64,000 nt of DNA from Carettochelys insculpta. Lineage: Eukaryota; Chordata; Testudines; Carettochelyidae. Shown piece after piece: positions 10,975 through 22,012 of the stretch. A program made the translations under genes and the position numbers. Within the stretch, counting starts at the first letter, position 1; every line of letters starts with the position of its first letter. Location: NCBI RefSeq assembly GCF_033958435.1, contig NC_134158.1:11152277-11216276 (forward strand), given 5' to 3'. The notes beneath the pieces are model-generated. The model had not been told where the DNA came from, did no database searches, and saw only the letters and a program-made list of their open reading frames with translations.

Positions 10975-12069
10975 TTACCCTGCCTGCTTTGGACCCTTCC
11001 AGAGCACAGCCAGTGGTTTTACACTTAGGCAGATCCTGGCAATCAGGATCTGAAACAAACTTCTCCCCAGGCAAAGGGCTGCTCTGGTGCTTACAGGCAA
11101 GCACCTTTCCTGTTCACTCTCCTTCACCTCACTCCCATTTTCTGCAGTCCCCACAGACGGGTTAGGAAAAGTTTCAGGGAAATTCTTTTCCTCAAGAGCT
11201 CCCCCAAACAATAACTCACCCCTGTCTGGCTCCACAGGGGCACGGCTCCCTTGAGCCACAACCAGCTCCTGGGTTTCACCTAAACCCAGGATCACTTCTG
11301 GCCCATCAGGCAGATTCCCACATAATCCCCCTTCAGGCAGACAGCCAGTACCACCGGACAGAAGATTAGGGTCCCTTTCCTCCCTTCTGCTACCAGATCC
11401 TTTATCTTCATCACTCAGCATAACTCCATTGCCCGTCTGTTCTTGTGTCCTGGCGAGAGGATGACTCTGGTAGGACAGAGCCCTCTCACCCCCTCCCAGT
11501 AACACCTCAGCATCAGGCAAAGAACAAGTACCAGAATTGTCTGGTCTCTGGGATTCCCTGATGATACTAACTGGATCAGACCGAGTTAAAGCATCATCCC
11601 CCCTGAGAGACACAGAGGTAGGCCCACTTCCCATCTGGGCTTCAGCTGCCCTCAGATCCAGCTCTGGGATCTTGGCTCCATCTCGAGCCCCCACAGGCTC
11701 AGGCAAAGGATTCACTTCCCCAGAAGCAGAAGCACTTTTCTTGCACCAAGGACCAGTGTCCTTAGCAGGGATACCACTGCCCATCCCAGAGCCATTCCCT
11801 CTGCTCCAGCCCCCATGGCTGGATTCAGAGACACACCTGGAATGCTCTTTTCTGGTGGTTCCTTCTCCAGACACCCCAGGCTGGGGAATCCTCCTCAGAC
11901 AATGGGCTAGTTTCCTCATTGGCACCTTTTCCAAATGCAGGCTCTGCTCTCTCCCCAGGCTGCTGCTGCTGTTCAACACAGACAGACAATGGGGGACACT
12001 CTCTCCTTTCTCCCAGCCTCCCGGCTGGTCTCCACACACACAAGGTGGAGCAGCTTCTCTCACAGACAA
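10975..12069 (-). CDS. internal ORF of LTR retrotransposon copy 1
   Basis: A 364-residue open frame, also present in copy 2 (18473-19537, 354 residues) and copy 3 (46137-47075, 312 residues). It is rich in Ser, Gly, Glu and Pro, with blocks such as LLGGGERALSYQSHPLA and RREERDPNLLSGGTGCLP shared by all copies. No zinc knuckle, protease, polymerase or integrase motif is visible. Its position after the primer-binding site suggests a remnant of the gag-to-pol region, but I cannot assign a function. It is not a host gene. Confidence 0.55.
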   Translation of the reverse strand: MSVREAAPPCVCGDQPGGWEKGESVPHCLSVLNSSSSLGREQSLHLEKVPMRKLAHCLRRIPQPGVSGEGTTRKEHSRCVSESSHGGWSRGNGSGMGSGIPAKDTGPWCKKSASASGEVNPLPEPVGARDGAKIPELDLRAAEAQMGSGPTSVSLRGDDALTRSDPVSIIRESQRPDNSGTCSLPDAEVLLGGGERALSYQSHPLARTQEQTGNGVMLSDEDKGSGSRREERDPNLLSGGTGCLPEGGLCGNLPDGPEVILGLGETQELVVAQGSRAPVEPDRGELLFGGALEEKNFPETFPNPSVGTAENGSEVKESEQERCLPVSTRAALCLGRSLFQILIARICLSVKPLAVLWKGPKQAG

Positions 12070-13523
12070 CTTGCCATTCCCAGTGGATCAGCTGCTTTCC
12101 TGCACAGACACACAGGCACCTTCCTCGGCCCAGGCCTGGAAAACTCTTCGCAGGTCTGTCTTGGCCACTAGCAGATGATGGGTTGGAATCGCTCCTTCCC
12201 TCCTTGAGCTGTGGCAGCCCACTCGCTTCAGAGATTCAGGCAGTCCAGGGTTTCCTGCCCCGATCCGGGCTCACCTCTGCAGGATTTTCCTTAACCCTCA
12301 GCTCTGCCACTGCACATCCATGCTGCCTTGTCCAGCTTCTTTAATCTAGATTCAGTTTCCAGGTGCTGCCACTTCACAGCGGAGTTGCTCAGCGTGGTTG
12401 CAGGCTCTCAGGCTGATGTCCTCTGCACCCCACGATTCCTGGAAGAATCCCTTCAGTGTGCCAGGCTCCTTGCGGGTCACAAGCTCCCCGGGGTTAGGCC
12501 GTAGGCCCCTCTGCCCTCTGGGACCGACTCCAACAGACTCCCAGCGGAACCCCTTCTTCAGTGTGACACCCGCTCTCAGGGACCATGAGCACCCTGTCTT
12601 GGGAAGGACTCATTCAGCGTCAGCCTCCTCAGGGGTCACTTGTTCCTGGGGGTTGGGCCCTCGGCCCCTCCACCTTCTGGGACCGACTCCAACAGATTCC
12701 CAGGAGTAACCCCTCCTCGGGTGTGACACCCCCTCTCGAGGACCACGACTGCAGTTGCTCGGGTTCAGCCACAGGCCCCTCTGCCTTGGGGAGCTGCACC
12801 TCACTGCCCTTCAGCACACCTGGGTCTCGCAGGCCCCTCTTCTTCCTCCGTGGCGCCCGTCACTTACTACTGGATGCTCCATCCTCGGGGTGCAGAACAT
12901 CCTACTCCTGACACCAGTGTGATGGGGTTCTGGGGTCCCCCAAGCTCTGCACCCTGTCCGCAGGAGGAGAGTCTCTCACTTAGCAGGAAAACAGCAGGTT
13001 TATTAGCCGACAGGACACAGCATCATACAGAGGAGTCAGTACAACAGGCAGAGACAGCCAGTCCCATCCATGTTGGGGAGAGGAGGCCCCGAGGGGCCCC
13101 CAGAGCTGGGGCCTGGCCCCCTCCTTTGTCTCTCTCTCCCTCAGCCCAGACTAACTGCTTCCAACTCCCAGTTCCAATTCAAACCCCTCAGGTTCCACCT
13201 CCTCCTCTGTCTGCAGTACAAAGGTGTTACCTGGTCGTCAGGGTTACCCTCTGCAGGAGCCCCCCACCCTCTGTGAGCCACACACACACACACACACAGG
13301 TATCCCCCACTCCAGCACAGGTTGTGACCTCCGACAGGCCCCCCAGAGCCTGTCTGCCTGCTGTTATTACTGTAAATCCGTGCCCACAAGCTCTGCCCCA
13401 CAGTGTGGAATGCCCCTCACTAGGCACCCAGCCCCCGCCCTGTGCACCTGGACAGGGGTTCCTGGCTTGGGGAGAAGAGATGGGTAAAACCAGCAACCAG
13501 CAGGAACTGCCTGTCTGCTACAT

Positions 13524-14742
13524 GGGGTGTTCTATGGGCCGAGTTCTCCCAGCAATGGGTCTGTCCATGGGCTGTTCCATGGGCCAAGTTCTCCCAGCCC
13601 CCGGCACAGACAGGAACCTTTGGGACCAGCGGGTCTGTCCATGGGGCATTCCATAGGCCAGGTTCTCCCGGCAATGGGTCTGTCCATGGGGCGTTCCATG
13701 GGCCAAGTGCTCCCCCCTGGAACAATGGGTCTGTCCATGGGGCGTTCCATGGGCTGAGTTCTCCCAGCAATGGGCCTGTCCGTGGGGCATTCTGTGGGCC
13801 GAGTTCTCCCGGCAATGGGTCTGTCCATAGGGTGTTCCATGGGCTGAGTTCTCCCGGCAATGGGTCTGTCCATGGGGCATTCCATAGGCCAGGTTCTCCT
13901 GGCAATGGGTCTGTCCATGGGGCATTCCATAGGCCAGGTTCTCCCGGCAATGGGTCTGTCCATGGGGCGTTCCGTGGGCCGAGTTCTCCCGGCAATGGGT
14001 CTGTCCATGGGGCTTTCCATGGGCCGAGTTCTCCCGGCAATGGGTCTGTCCATGGGGCGTTCCATGGGCTGAGTTCTCCCAGCAATGGGCCTGTCCGTGG
14101 GGCATTCTGTGGGCCAAGTTCTCCCGGCAATGGGTCTGTCCATCGGGTGTTCCATGGGCTGAGTTCTCCCGGCAATGGGTCTGTCCATGGGGCATTCCAT
14201 AGGCCAGGTTCTCCCGGCAATGGGTCTGTCCATGGGGCATTCCATAGGCCAGGTTCTCCCGGCAATGGGTCTGTCCATGGGGCGTTCCGTGGGCCGAGTT
14301 CTCCCGGCAATGGGTCTGTCCATGGGGCGTTCCATGGGCCGAGTTCTCCCGGCAATGGGTCTGTCCATGGGGCGTTCCATGGGCCGAGTTCTCCCGGCAA
14401 TGGGTCTGTCCATGGGGCATTCTGTGGGCCAAGTTCTCCCGGCAATGGGTCTGTCCATCGGGCGTTCCGTGGGCCGAGTTCTCCCGGCAATGGGTCTGTC
14501 CATGGGGCGTTCCATGGGCCAAGTTCTCCCGGCAATGGGTCTGTCCATGGGGCGTTCCGTGGGCCGAGTTCTCCCGGCAATGGGTCTGTCCATGGGGCGT
14601 TCCGTGGGCCGAGTTCTCCCGGCAATGGGTCTGTCCATGGGGCGTTCCGTGGGCCGAGTTCTCCCGGAAATGGGTCTGTCCATGGGATGTTCCGTGGGCC
14701 GAGTTCTCCCAGCCCCCGGCCCAGACTGGGACCTTTGGGACC
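13524..14742 (+). repeat. 45-bp minisatellite
   Basis: About 27 units of 45 bp, with core TTCTCCCGGCAATGGGTCTG and a variable half reading TCCATGGGGCGTTCCATGGG or close variants. Because 45 is a multiple of three, frames stay open for hundreds of codons on both strands, which produces protein-like ORFs without coding meaning. The 200 bases before it (13,320-13,523) show nothing recognisable. Confidence 0.93.
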
Positions 14743-16480
14743 AGCGAGTCTGTCCCTGGCTGAAGCACAGAAAGTCCCCAGGCCCGTGTCTCTAGCCCGC
14801 CCATGTGTGTTCTGTGGCCCATGCCGAGCCCCGGCCCAGCCCGGCCAGTCTGCAGAGAGCCCCCGTGATGGGGGAGGTGTCTCTGAAGGGGTCACAGACC
14901 CAAGCACTGCAGTGATCCCCTCGCCGTGGCTGGGTGCCCAGGGGAGCCCCCATTGGAGCAGCTCATGGGGTACACGTAACCCGTCCCCGGGCGTAACCCT
15001 GCGTGGGCTCCACAGACTGCGCCCTGGTCTGTGCCAGTCTCACCTCCCCAGGGTGACAGCACGGACCCCGGTCGCCCCCTGTCTCCCAGGGGATCCCGGG
15101 CTCAGGCCTGGCCCGGCCCAGGACCCAGCGAGGAAACACAGTTCCTGTGGCTCATCCCACACCCTGCCCTGGGGCCCAGGCTCCGTCCCCATCCCCCGGC
15201 CTTTGCCCGTCTCTGGCTGCAGGCGGGGAGTGGACAGAACACACGGGGGACGTGCCCAGCACAGACCGGCTGCAGGGTGAGAGTCGGTGTCCCCAGCAGA
15301 GGGGAGCCCAGAGCTCTCCACAGCCACCCAGGGGCCGATCGCCCACCGGTACCCGCGCGGCGGGGGCTGCCATGGCCGGTGGCTGCCCTTACTCCAGCAC
15401 AGCCGTGATCCCCCCGCCGGCTCTGCGCTGTTTCCCTGTGACGCCAAAGAGTGGGCCTGGGCCCCAGTGGGCAGCGGGGCAGCCAGCGCGGTGCAGGCCA
15501 GGACTCTAACAGCACCAGGACGGGGCCAGGGAAGCTCAAGGCCAGGTCCGTGTGTGGCTGTTCCCAGGCTGGGAGCACATGAGGAGTCTGGGTTCGGTTC
15601 CCTCCCTCTGGGGCGCCTGGCGCTGGCCGCTGTGGGCACACAGGGCACTGGGCTGGATGGGCCTTTGCGCTGACCCAGTGTGGCCGTGCTGAGGCCCCCT
15701 GAACGACCCAGCTGCCTGCTGTGAGGTCCCCGGTGGGTGGGGCCCCACCCTTCCCCTACACACAGCGTGGGGTGTCAGTGGGGTGCTGGGTGGGGTGGTG
15801 AGCAGGGCATCCAAGCAGGAGCTGCCAGGTGCAGAGCCCCCACTGCTGCCCATAGGACAGGCTGGGGTGAGTCCCCTGGTTTTGGGGAGCCCCAGGGTGA
15901 CCTGGGGGGGCTGGTGGAGGACCTGGGCCCAGCGGCTGGGATTAGGCACTCACTGGTGAGAGGAGGCAGAGTGAGGCGGCTGCAAACCAGTGGGGCAGGA
16001 TGGGGCCCCACCCTTCCCCTATGGCCCCTCCCCTGAGAACTCAGCTCGGGGGTGCAGCGGGGTGCTGGGTGGGGCTGGCAGCAGCAGCTGGTCCTCTGCA
16101 CTCCCCAGCTGTGGGGTGGGAGCCGCACAACCCAACTCCGGCTCTGCCCCACTGGCTCCTGGCTGCGTCACGCTGCTTCCTGCTGCTGGCGAGTGGGGGG
16201 GGCAGTTCCCCCTTCTACCATTTCCCCACCCATGACACGCCGGGGAGCAGCGTGGGTTGGGGTTGGGTTTCTCCGCTCCCGCCAGTGCCAGCCCCCCACC
16301 CACTAATCCCCAGCTGCGTCGGTCGGGGAGGGGTGGGAATGGGGCACACACCTGACTTTGGGCAATGTTTAAAGTGGGGGTCAGTTAGACGTGGGGGGGC
16401 TTTAGCTGCACGGTATTGCTGGTTTAAAATGGGGGGTTAGTCGCTCTATGACGTTAAAATACATTTCTCTGCCCTGTATG
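14743..16480. other. intergenic with a decayed CR1 tail at about 15,585-15,700
   Basis: No gene is visible. Around 15,585-15,700 the sequence (GGCGCCTGGCGCTGGCC, then CTGGATGGGCCTTTG, then TGACCCAGTGTGGCC) is recognisably a diverged copy of the 3' end of the intact CR1 at 25,000-25,100. Two partial local duplications sharing GGGGCCCCACCCTTCCCCTA lie at about 15,735 and 16,000. Confidence 0.6.
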
Positions 16481-16842
16481 AAGCTGAACAGGGTGCGTGC
16501 TAACAGGAGGGAGTTTGGAGAGGCTCTCCTGGAGGAGGAGAAGGAAGGAGCAAACTAAAGCACCTTGGGGTAAGTGGCTGCTTATGTTTGGAGGTTTTGG
16601 GCTTGTGTGTTTGTTTGGAGTTTGGAGTTTGTTTGTTTGGAGCGCTGAGCTGAGTGTGTGTTTGTTTGTTTGAAAGGCCGTGTGCTCAGGCAGGCAGGCA
16701 GGCAGTTGGAAGCTGATTAGGTTTGAATTGAAACACCGTGTGCTGATTGGCTGAGCTGTAGGCAGAGGGAGGAGCTATCAGGGAGGCCGAGCACTTAAAC
16801 CCTGCTAGTAAGCGACCAGGGAGCTTTGCGACCGGGTGCTGG

Positions 16843-19800
16843 TGTGATGGGGTTCTGGGGTCCCCCAGGCTCTGCACCCTGTCCACAGGCAGGAGAGTCT
16901 CTCACTCAGCAGGAAAACAGCAGGTTTATTAGCCGACAGGACACAGCATCGTACAGAGGACTCAGTACATCAGGCAGAGACAGCCAGTCCCATCCATGTT
17001 GGGGAGAGGAGGCCCCGAGGGGCCCCCAGAGCTGGGGCCTGGCCCCCTCCTTTGTCTCGCTCTCCCTCAGCCCAGGCTAACTGCTTCCAACTCCGAGTTC
17101 CAATTCAAACCCCTCAGGCTCCACCTCCTCCTTTGTCTGCAGTACAAAGGTGTTACCTGGTCGTCAAGGTTACCCTCAGCAGGAGCCCCACACCCTCTGT
17201 GAGCCACTCACACACACACAGGTATCCCCCACTTCATCACATCTCTCCCCCCTTCCAGACCGAACTGAGCGGGGTCACTCAACTGGTGACCTGGGGCAGT
17301 TCGGGGCTCTCCCCTTGTGACAGGGCATTGGCTGTACCCTCTGTTCTCCCCTCGATGTGCACCACCTCCACATCATAGTCCTGCTGGGGGAGGCTCCAAG
17401 TCAGGAGCTTGGTCTTGGCCCTTTTCATGTGATGCAGCCGGGCAAATCCCTTTAGTTCCCTTGGGTTGGTTGGTCTCGCTGCAGCACCAACAGATCAAAC
17501 AGGTCTTTTGTGGTCTGGGTCCTGCCCCATCTGACCACCAGTCCATACAGCTGCTCCAGCCAATGTCTGGAATTCAGTTACAGTCCAGTAACGGAAGGTA
17601 CAAATGCTTCCATCCTTGGCATTTAGCCAGACCACCACAATGGCTGTGTGCCTCAGTTTCCCCTTCCATGCCACACAATAGGTTTGGAATGTTCCTCCTC
17701 ATGTGAGAGGTTGCAAGACTAGTTACAGGGAACAATGGTGACATTTCAGAGTTACAGACTCCTTTAGCATACAATTTATGCTTCTACATCAATGTCATCA
17801 TGTCACATGGCTCTTTTCAAACATTCAGTGCATGGTACAATTCTACAGCTTTTGGTAGCAGCACCCCTTGGTTACAGCAGTCAGCGTGAGTAACAGAACA
17901 AACCCATTGCAACTGTACATTTACGTTGCTCTTTGGTAGACCACAACTTTTGTGTAACCTCCTTGAGAATCTGGTATTTTGGGGATAAATGGCTGAGGCC
18001 TTTCTTAGCACCATCAAGTTCTAATCTTCTCTCTTGCCCCCTGGGGTGGAAATCTGATCTCTCTGGCTGTGCCCTCTCTTCTAACAAGAGCTGGGCCATT
18101 GATGATCTCAGGGAGATGGCCCCCCCCCACCAGTCTGGAAATTTGCAAACCAAACTGCTTTCTGAGAGTTGTTTTGTGAGTCCCAGACGCAGAATCCACA
18201 TGAAGGAATCCCTGTTTATCCCTTACTGGCCCACCAGGCCCAAAGCTCCTTTGCCCTTCCACCTCCAACTACTGCCTCCCCATGGAATCAGAAGTGGAGT
18301 CCAGTATAAGAATATAAGTGTTTCCACCATCTGGAGATGGGGAATTGCTGGCGCTCTCCTGCATCCTACAGAGACTGACTGTGCAGCTGTTTTATTTGGT
18401 TCTCACAGGGCTGCTCACATTTCCTGATAGTTTTCACTTTACTTGCACCAACTTCCAATTCCTGAGAAACTTTTACACTGCCTGCTTTGGACCCTTCCAG
18501 AGCACAGCCAGTGGTTTCATACTCAGGCAGGTCCTGGCCATCAGGAGCTGAAACAAACTTCTCCCCAGGCAAAGGGTTGCTCTGGCTCTTACAGACAAGC
18601 ACCTTTCCTGTTCACTTTCCTTCACCTTACTCCCATTTTCTGCAGTCCCCACAGATGGGTCAGGAAAAGTTTCAGGGAAATTCTCTTCCTTAAGAGCTTC
18701 CCCAAACAATAACTCACCCCTGTCTGCCTCCATGGGGGCACTGCTCCCTTGAGCCACAACCAGCTCCTGGGTTTCACCTACACCCAGGATCACTTCTGGC
18801 CCATCAGGCAGATTCCCACGTAATCCCCCTCCAGGCAGACAGCCAGTACCACCGGACAGAAGGTTAGGATCCCTTTCCTCCCTTCTGCTACCAGCTCCTT
18901 TATCTTCATCAGTTAGCGTAACTCCATTGCCTGTCTGTTCTTGTGTCCTGGCGAGAGGATGACTCTGGTAGGACAGAGTCCTCTCACCCCCTCCCAGTAA
19001 CACCTCAGCATCAGGCAAAGAACAAGTACCAGAATCGTCTGGTCTCTGGGATTCCCTGATGATACTAACTGGATTAGACCACATTAAAGCATCATCCCCC
19101 CTGAGAGACACAGAGGTAGGCCCACTTCCCATCTGGGCTTCAGCTGCCCTCAGATCCAGCTCTGGGATCTTGGCTCCATCTCGAGCCCCCACAGGCTCAG
19201 GCAAAGGATTCACTTCCCCAGAAGCAGAAGCACTTTTCTTGCACCAAGGACCAGTGTCCTTATCAGGGACACCACTGCCCATCCCAGAGCCATTCCCTCT
19301 GCTCCAGCCCCCATGGCTGGATTCAGAGACACACCTGGAATGCTCTTTTCTGGTGGTTCCTTCTCCAGCCACCCCAGGCTGGTGAATCTTCCTCAGACAA
19401 TGGGCTAGTTTCCTCATTGGCATCTTTTCCAAACGCAGGCTCTGCTCTCTCCCCAGGCTGCTGCTGCTGTTCAACACAGACAGACAATGGGAGACACTCT
19501 CTCCTTTGTCCCAGCCCCCCGGCTGGTCTCCACACACACACAGAAGGTGAAGCAGCTTCTCTCACAGACAACTTGCCATTCCCAGTGGATCAGCTGCTTT
19601 CCTGCACAGACACACAGGCACCTTCCTCGGCCCGGGCCTGGAAAACTCTTCGCAGGTCTGGCTTGGCCACTAGTAGATGATGGGTTGGAATCGCTCCTTC
19701 CCTCCTTGAGCTGCGGCAGGCCACTCGGTTCAGAGCTCCAGGCAGTCCAGGGTTCCCTGCCCCAATCCGGGCTCACCTCTGCAGGATTCTCCCCAGCCCT

Positions 19801-20815
19801 CAGCTCTGCCACTGCACATCCACGCTGCCTTGTCCAGCTCCTTTAATCTCGATTCGGTTTCCAGGGGCTGCCACTTCACAGCGGAGTTGCTCAGCGTGGT
19901 TGCAGACTCTCAGGCTGATGCCCTCTGCACCCCACGATTCCTGGAAGAATCCCTTCAGTGTGCCAGGCTCCTTGCGGGTCACAAGCTGCCCAGGGTTAGG
20001 CCGTAAGCTCCTCCGCCCTCTGGGACCGACTCCAACAGACTCCCAGAGGAACCCCTTCTTCAGTGTGACACCCGCTCTCAGGGACCATGAGCACCCTGTC
20101 TTGGGAAGAACTCATTCAGCGTCAGCCTCCTCAGGGGTCACTTGTTCCTGGGGGTTGGGCTCTCGGCCCCTCCACCTTCTGGGACCGACTCCAACAGATT
20201 CCCAGGAGTAACCCCTCCTCGGGTGTGACACCCCCTCTTGAGGACCACGACCGCAGTTGCTTGGGTTCGGCCGCAGGCCCCTCCGCCTTGGGGAACTGCA
20301 CCTCACTGCCCTTCAGCACACCTGGGTCTCGCAGGCCCCACTTCTTCCGGGGCCCCGGTCACTTACTGCTGGATGCTCCATCCTCGGGGTGCAGAACATC
20401 CCACTTCTGACACCAGTGTGATGGAGTATTGGGGTCCCCCAAGCTCTGCACCCTGTCCACAGGCAGGAGAGTCTCTCACTCAGCAGGAAAACAGCGGGTT
20501 TATTAGCCGACAGGACACAGCATCGTACAGAGGACTCAGTACATCAGGCAGAGACAGCCAGTCCAATCCATGTTGAGGAGAGGAGGCCCCGAGGGGCCCC
20601 CAGAGCTGGGGCCTGGCCCCCTCCTTTGTCTCGCTCTCCCTCAGCCCAGGCTAACTGCTTCCAACTCCCAGTTCCAATTCAAACCCCTCAGGCTCCACCT
20701 CCTCCTTTGTCTGCAGTACAAAGGTGTTACCTGGTCGTCAAGGTTACCCTCAGCAGGAGCCCCACACCCTCTGTGAGCCACTCACACACACACAGGTATC
20801 CCCCACTTCATCACA
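16843..20815 (-). mobile_element. LTR retrotransposon copy 2, nested in CR1
   Basis: LTRs lie at 16843-17241 and 20417-20815. They are very similar to each other (about ten differences by eye) and share private variants absent from copy 1. The primer-binding site (plus 20401-20415) reads TGGTGTCAGAAGTGG on the minus strand. The layout is the same as copy 1: one 354-residue ORF (18473-19537, minus) and an RNase H fragment that has lost about 70 bases. Flanks GCTGG and TCTGG may be a 5-bp target duplication with one change. Its position inside CR1 shows it inserted after the CR1. Confidence 0.88.
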
Positions 20816-20978
20816 TCTGGCAAACAGGGTGCGTGCTAACAGGAGGGAGTTTGGAGAGGGGAGTTGAGAGGGGGAGCTTGGAGGGAGCCAGTGACTTCTG
20901 TTGCCCTTAAACTAAATCCTTTATAACAACCTCTATCTGAAACATTTAATTAACCCTCATATATATCTAGAGTAGGAA

Positions 20979-21902
20979 ATGGAGGCAGAAGCCCAGCAGC
21001 AGAGTGGGGGCTATCCTGTTTATTGTGTCGAGTGCAGTATGTATGACTACCTACCCTGTGGGCGGGTGGCGTATGTGTGCGCTCGATGCAAGGAGCTCCT
21101 GGCCCTCAGAGACCGAGTGCGTGCTTTGGAGGCCAGGGTGGCTGAACTGGAGGAGCTAAGGAAGGCAGAGGTGTTTGTGGATGAGACTTTCCGGGACATA
21201 GTAGGGCTGTCCCACCTCCAATCTGACAGTCCTGAGGCTGTTACGGAGGATGAAAGGCTCAGGGAAGGAGAGCAGTCAAGGGGAGCAGAGGGAAACCATC
21301 CCGTAGTTGGGACCCTCCTTCCAGAGGGTGATGTTGTATCCTCTCGTGCCGAGGATACTTCTCTGGGGGAGGGAGCACCAGCTGTTAGGAAGAAGCAGGT
21401 TTTAGTAGTGGGGGATTCGATCATTAGAAATATAGATAGTTGGGTTTGTGATGACCGGGAGAACCGTATGGTGACTTGCCTGCCTGGTGCAAAGGTTGCG
21501 GATCTCTCGAGGCATCTAGACAGACTTATGTGCAGTGCTGGGGAGGAGCCGGTCGTCGTGGTACATGTTGGTACCAATGACATAGGGAAGGGTAGAAGAG
21601 ATGTTCTGGAGGCCACATTTAGGTTACTAGGAAAGAGACTGAAATCCAGAACATCTTTGGTGGCATTCTCTGAAATGCTTCCAGTTCCACGCGCAGGGCC
21701 AGATAGACAGGCAGAACTTCAGAGTCTCAATGCGTGGATGAGACGATGGTGTAGGGAAGAGGGGTTTAGATTTATTAGGAACTGGGGACACTTTTGGGGT
21801 AGGGGGAGCCTATACAGGAATGATGGGCTCCACCTAAATCAAGGTGGATCCAGACTGCTGGCATTAAACATTAAAAAGGTCATAGAGCAGTTTTTAAACT
21901 AA
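20979..21902 (+). CDS. CR1 ORF1 protein with SGNH-esterase-like domain
   Basis: 307 residues. The N-terminal part has paired cysteines (YCVEC, CARCKE) followed by a short leucine/arginine-rich coiled-coil segment ([18 protein letters not shown]). The C-terminal half is an SGNH hydrolase-like esterase. VVGDSIIRN carries the catalytic-Ser block, [11 protein letters not shown] the Gly/Asn blocks and [10 protein letters not shown] the Asp-x-x-His block. ORF1 esterases of CR1-clade LINEs are thought to assist RNP or membrane interactions. The stop lies 110 bases before ORF2. No frameshift or internal stop is present. Confidence 0.9.
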   Translation: MEAEAQQQSGGYPVYCVECSMYDYLPCGRVAYVCARCKELLALRDRVRALEARVAELEELRKAEVFVDETFRDIVGLSHLQSDSPEAVTEDERLREGEQSRGAEGNHPVVGTLLPEGDVVSSRAEDTSLGEGAPAVRKKQVLVVGDSIIRNIDSWVCDDRENRMVTCLPGAKVADLSRHLDRLMCSAGEEPVVVVHVGTNDIGKGRRDVLEATFRLLGKRLKSRTSLVAFSEMLPVPRAGPDRQAELQSLNAWMRRWCREEGFRFIRNWGHFWGRGSLYRNDGLHLNQGGSRLLALNIKKVIEQFLN

Positions 21903-22012
21903 GAGGTGGGGGAAAGCCGATTGGTGCGGGGGAGCACCTGGATCGGACGGAGACTTCTCTTACACGAGGCTCCATAGACAGGGATTCCCTAGAAGTTAGT
22001 CAGATAGGGAAC

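Larger units (their letters stand above)
9266..13319 (-). mobile_element. LTR retrotransposon copy 1 (Ty3/gypsy-like deletion derivative)
   Basis: Two LTRs, 9266-9665 and 12918-13319, each have inverted ends TGTG...CACA or close to it. Read on the minus strand, each carries AATAAA about 90 bases before its end. The primer-binding site just inside the 5' LTR (plus 12901-12916) reads TGGTGTCAGGAGTAGG on the minus strand and resembles the 3' end of tRNA-Leu. A purine-rich tract (revcomp of 9666-9680) precedes the 3' LTR. The internal part is only about 3.25 kb. It holds one long ORF and, next to the purine tract, a fragment resembling the end of the RNase H domain. No reverse transcriptase core or integrase is visible. 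Flanks GGGTG and GGTTG may be a decayed 5-bp target duplication. The two LTRs differ at many sites, so this copy is not recent. Confidence 0.88.

Noticed and set aside
10975..12069. 364-residue ORF considered as a host gene
   Set aside because: It sits between two LTRs, and the same ORF occurs in two other LTR element copies in this window.
13418..15280. Long repetitive proteins of 434-612 residues on both strands
   Set aside because: Produced by the 45-bp minisatellite, whose unit is a multiple of three. There are no splice signals, no domains and no start context.
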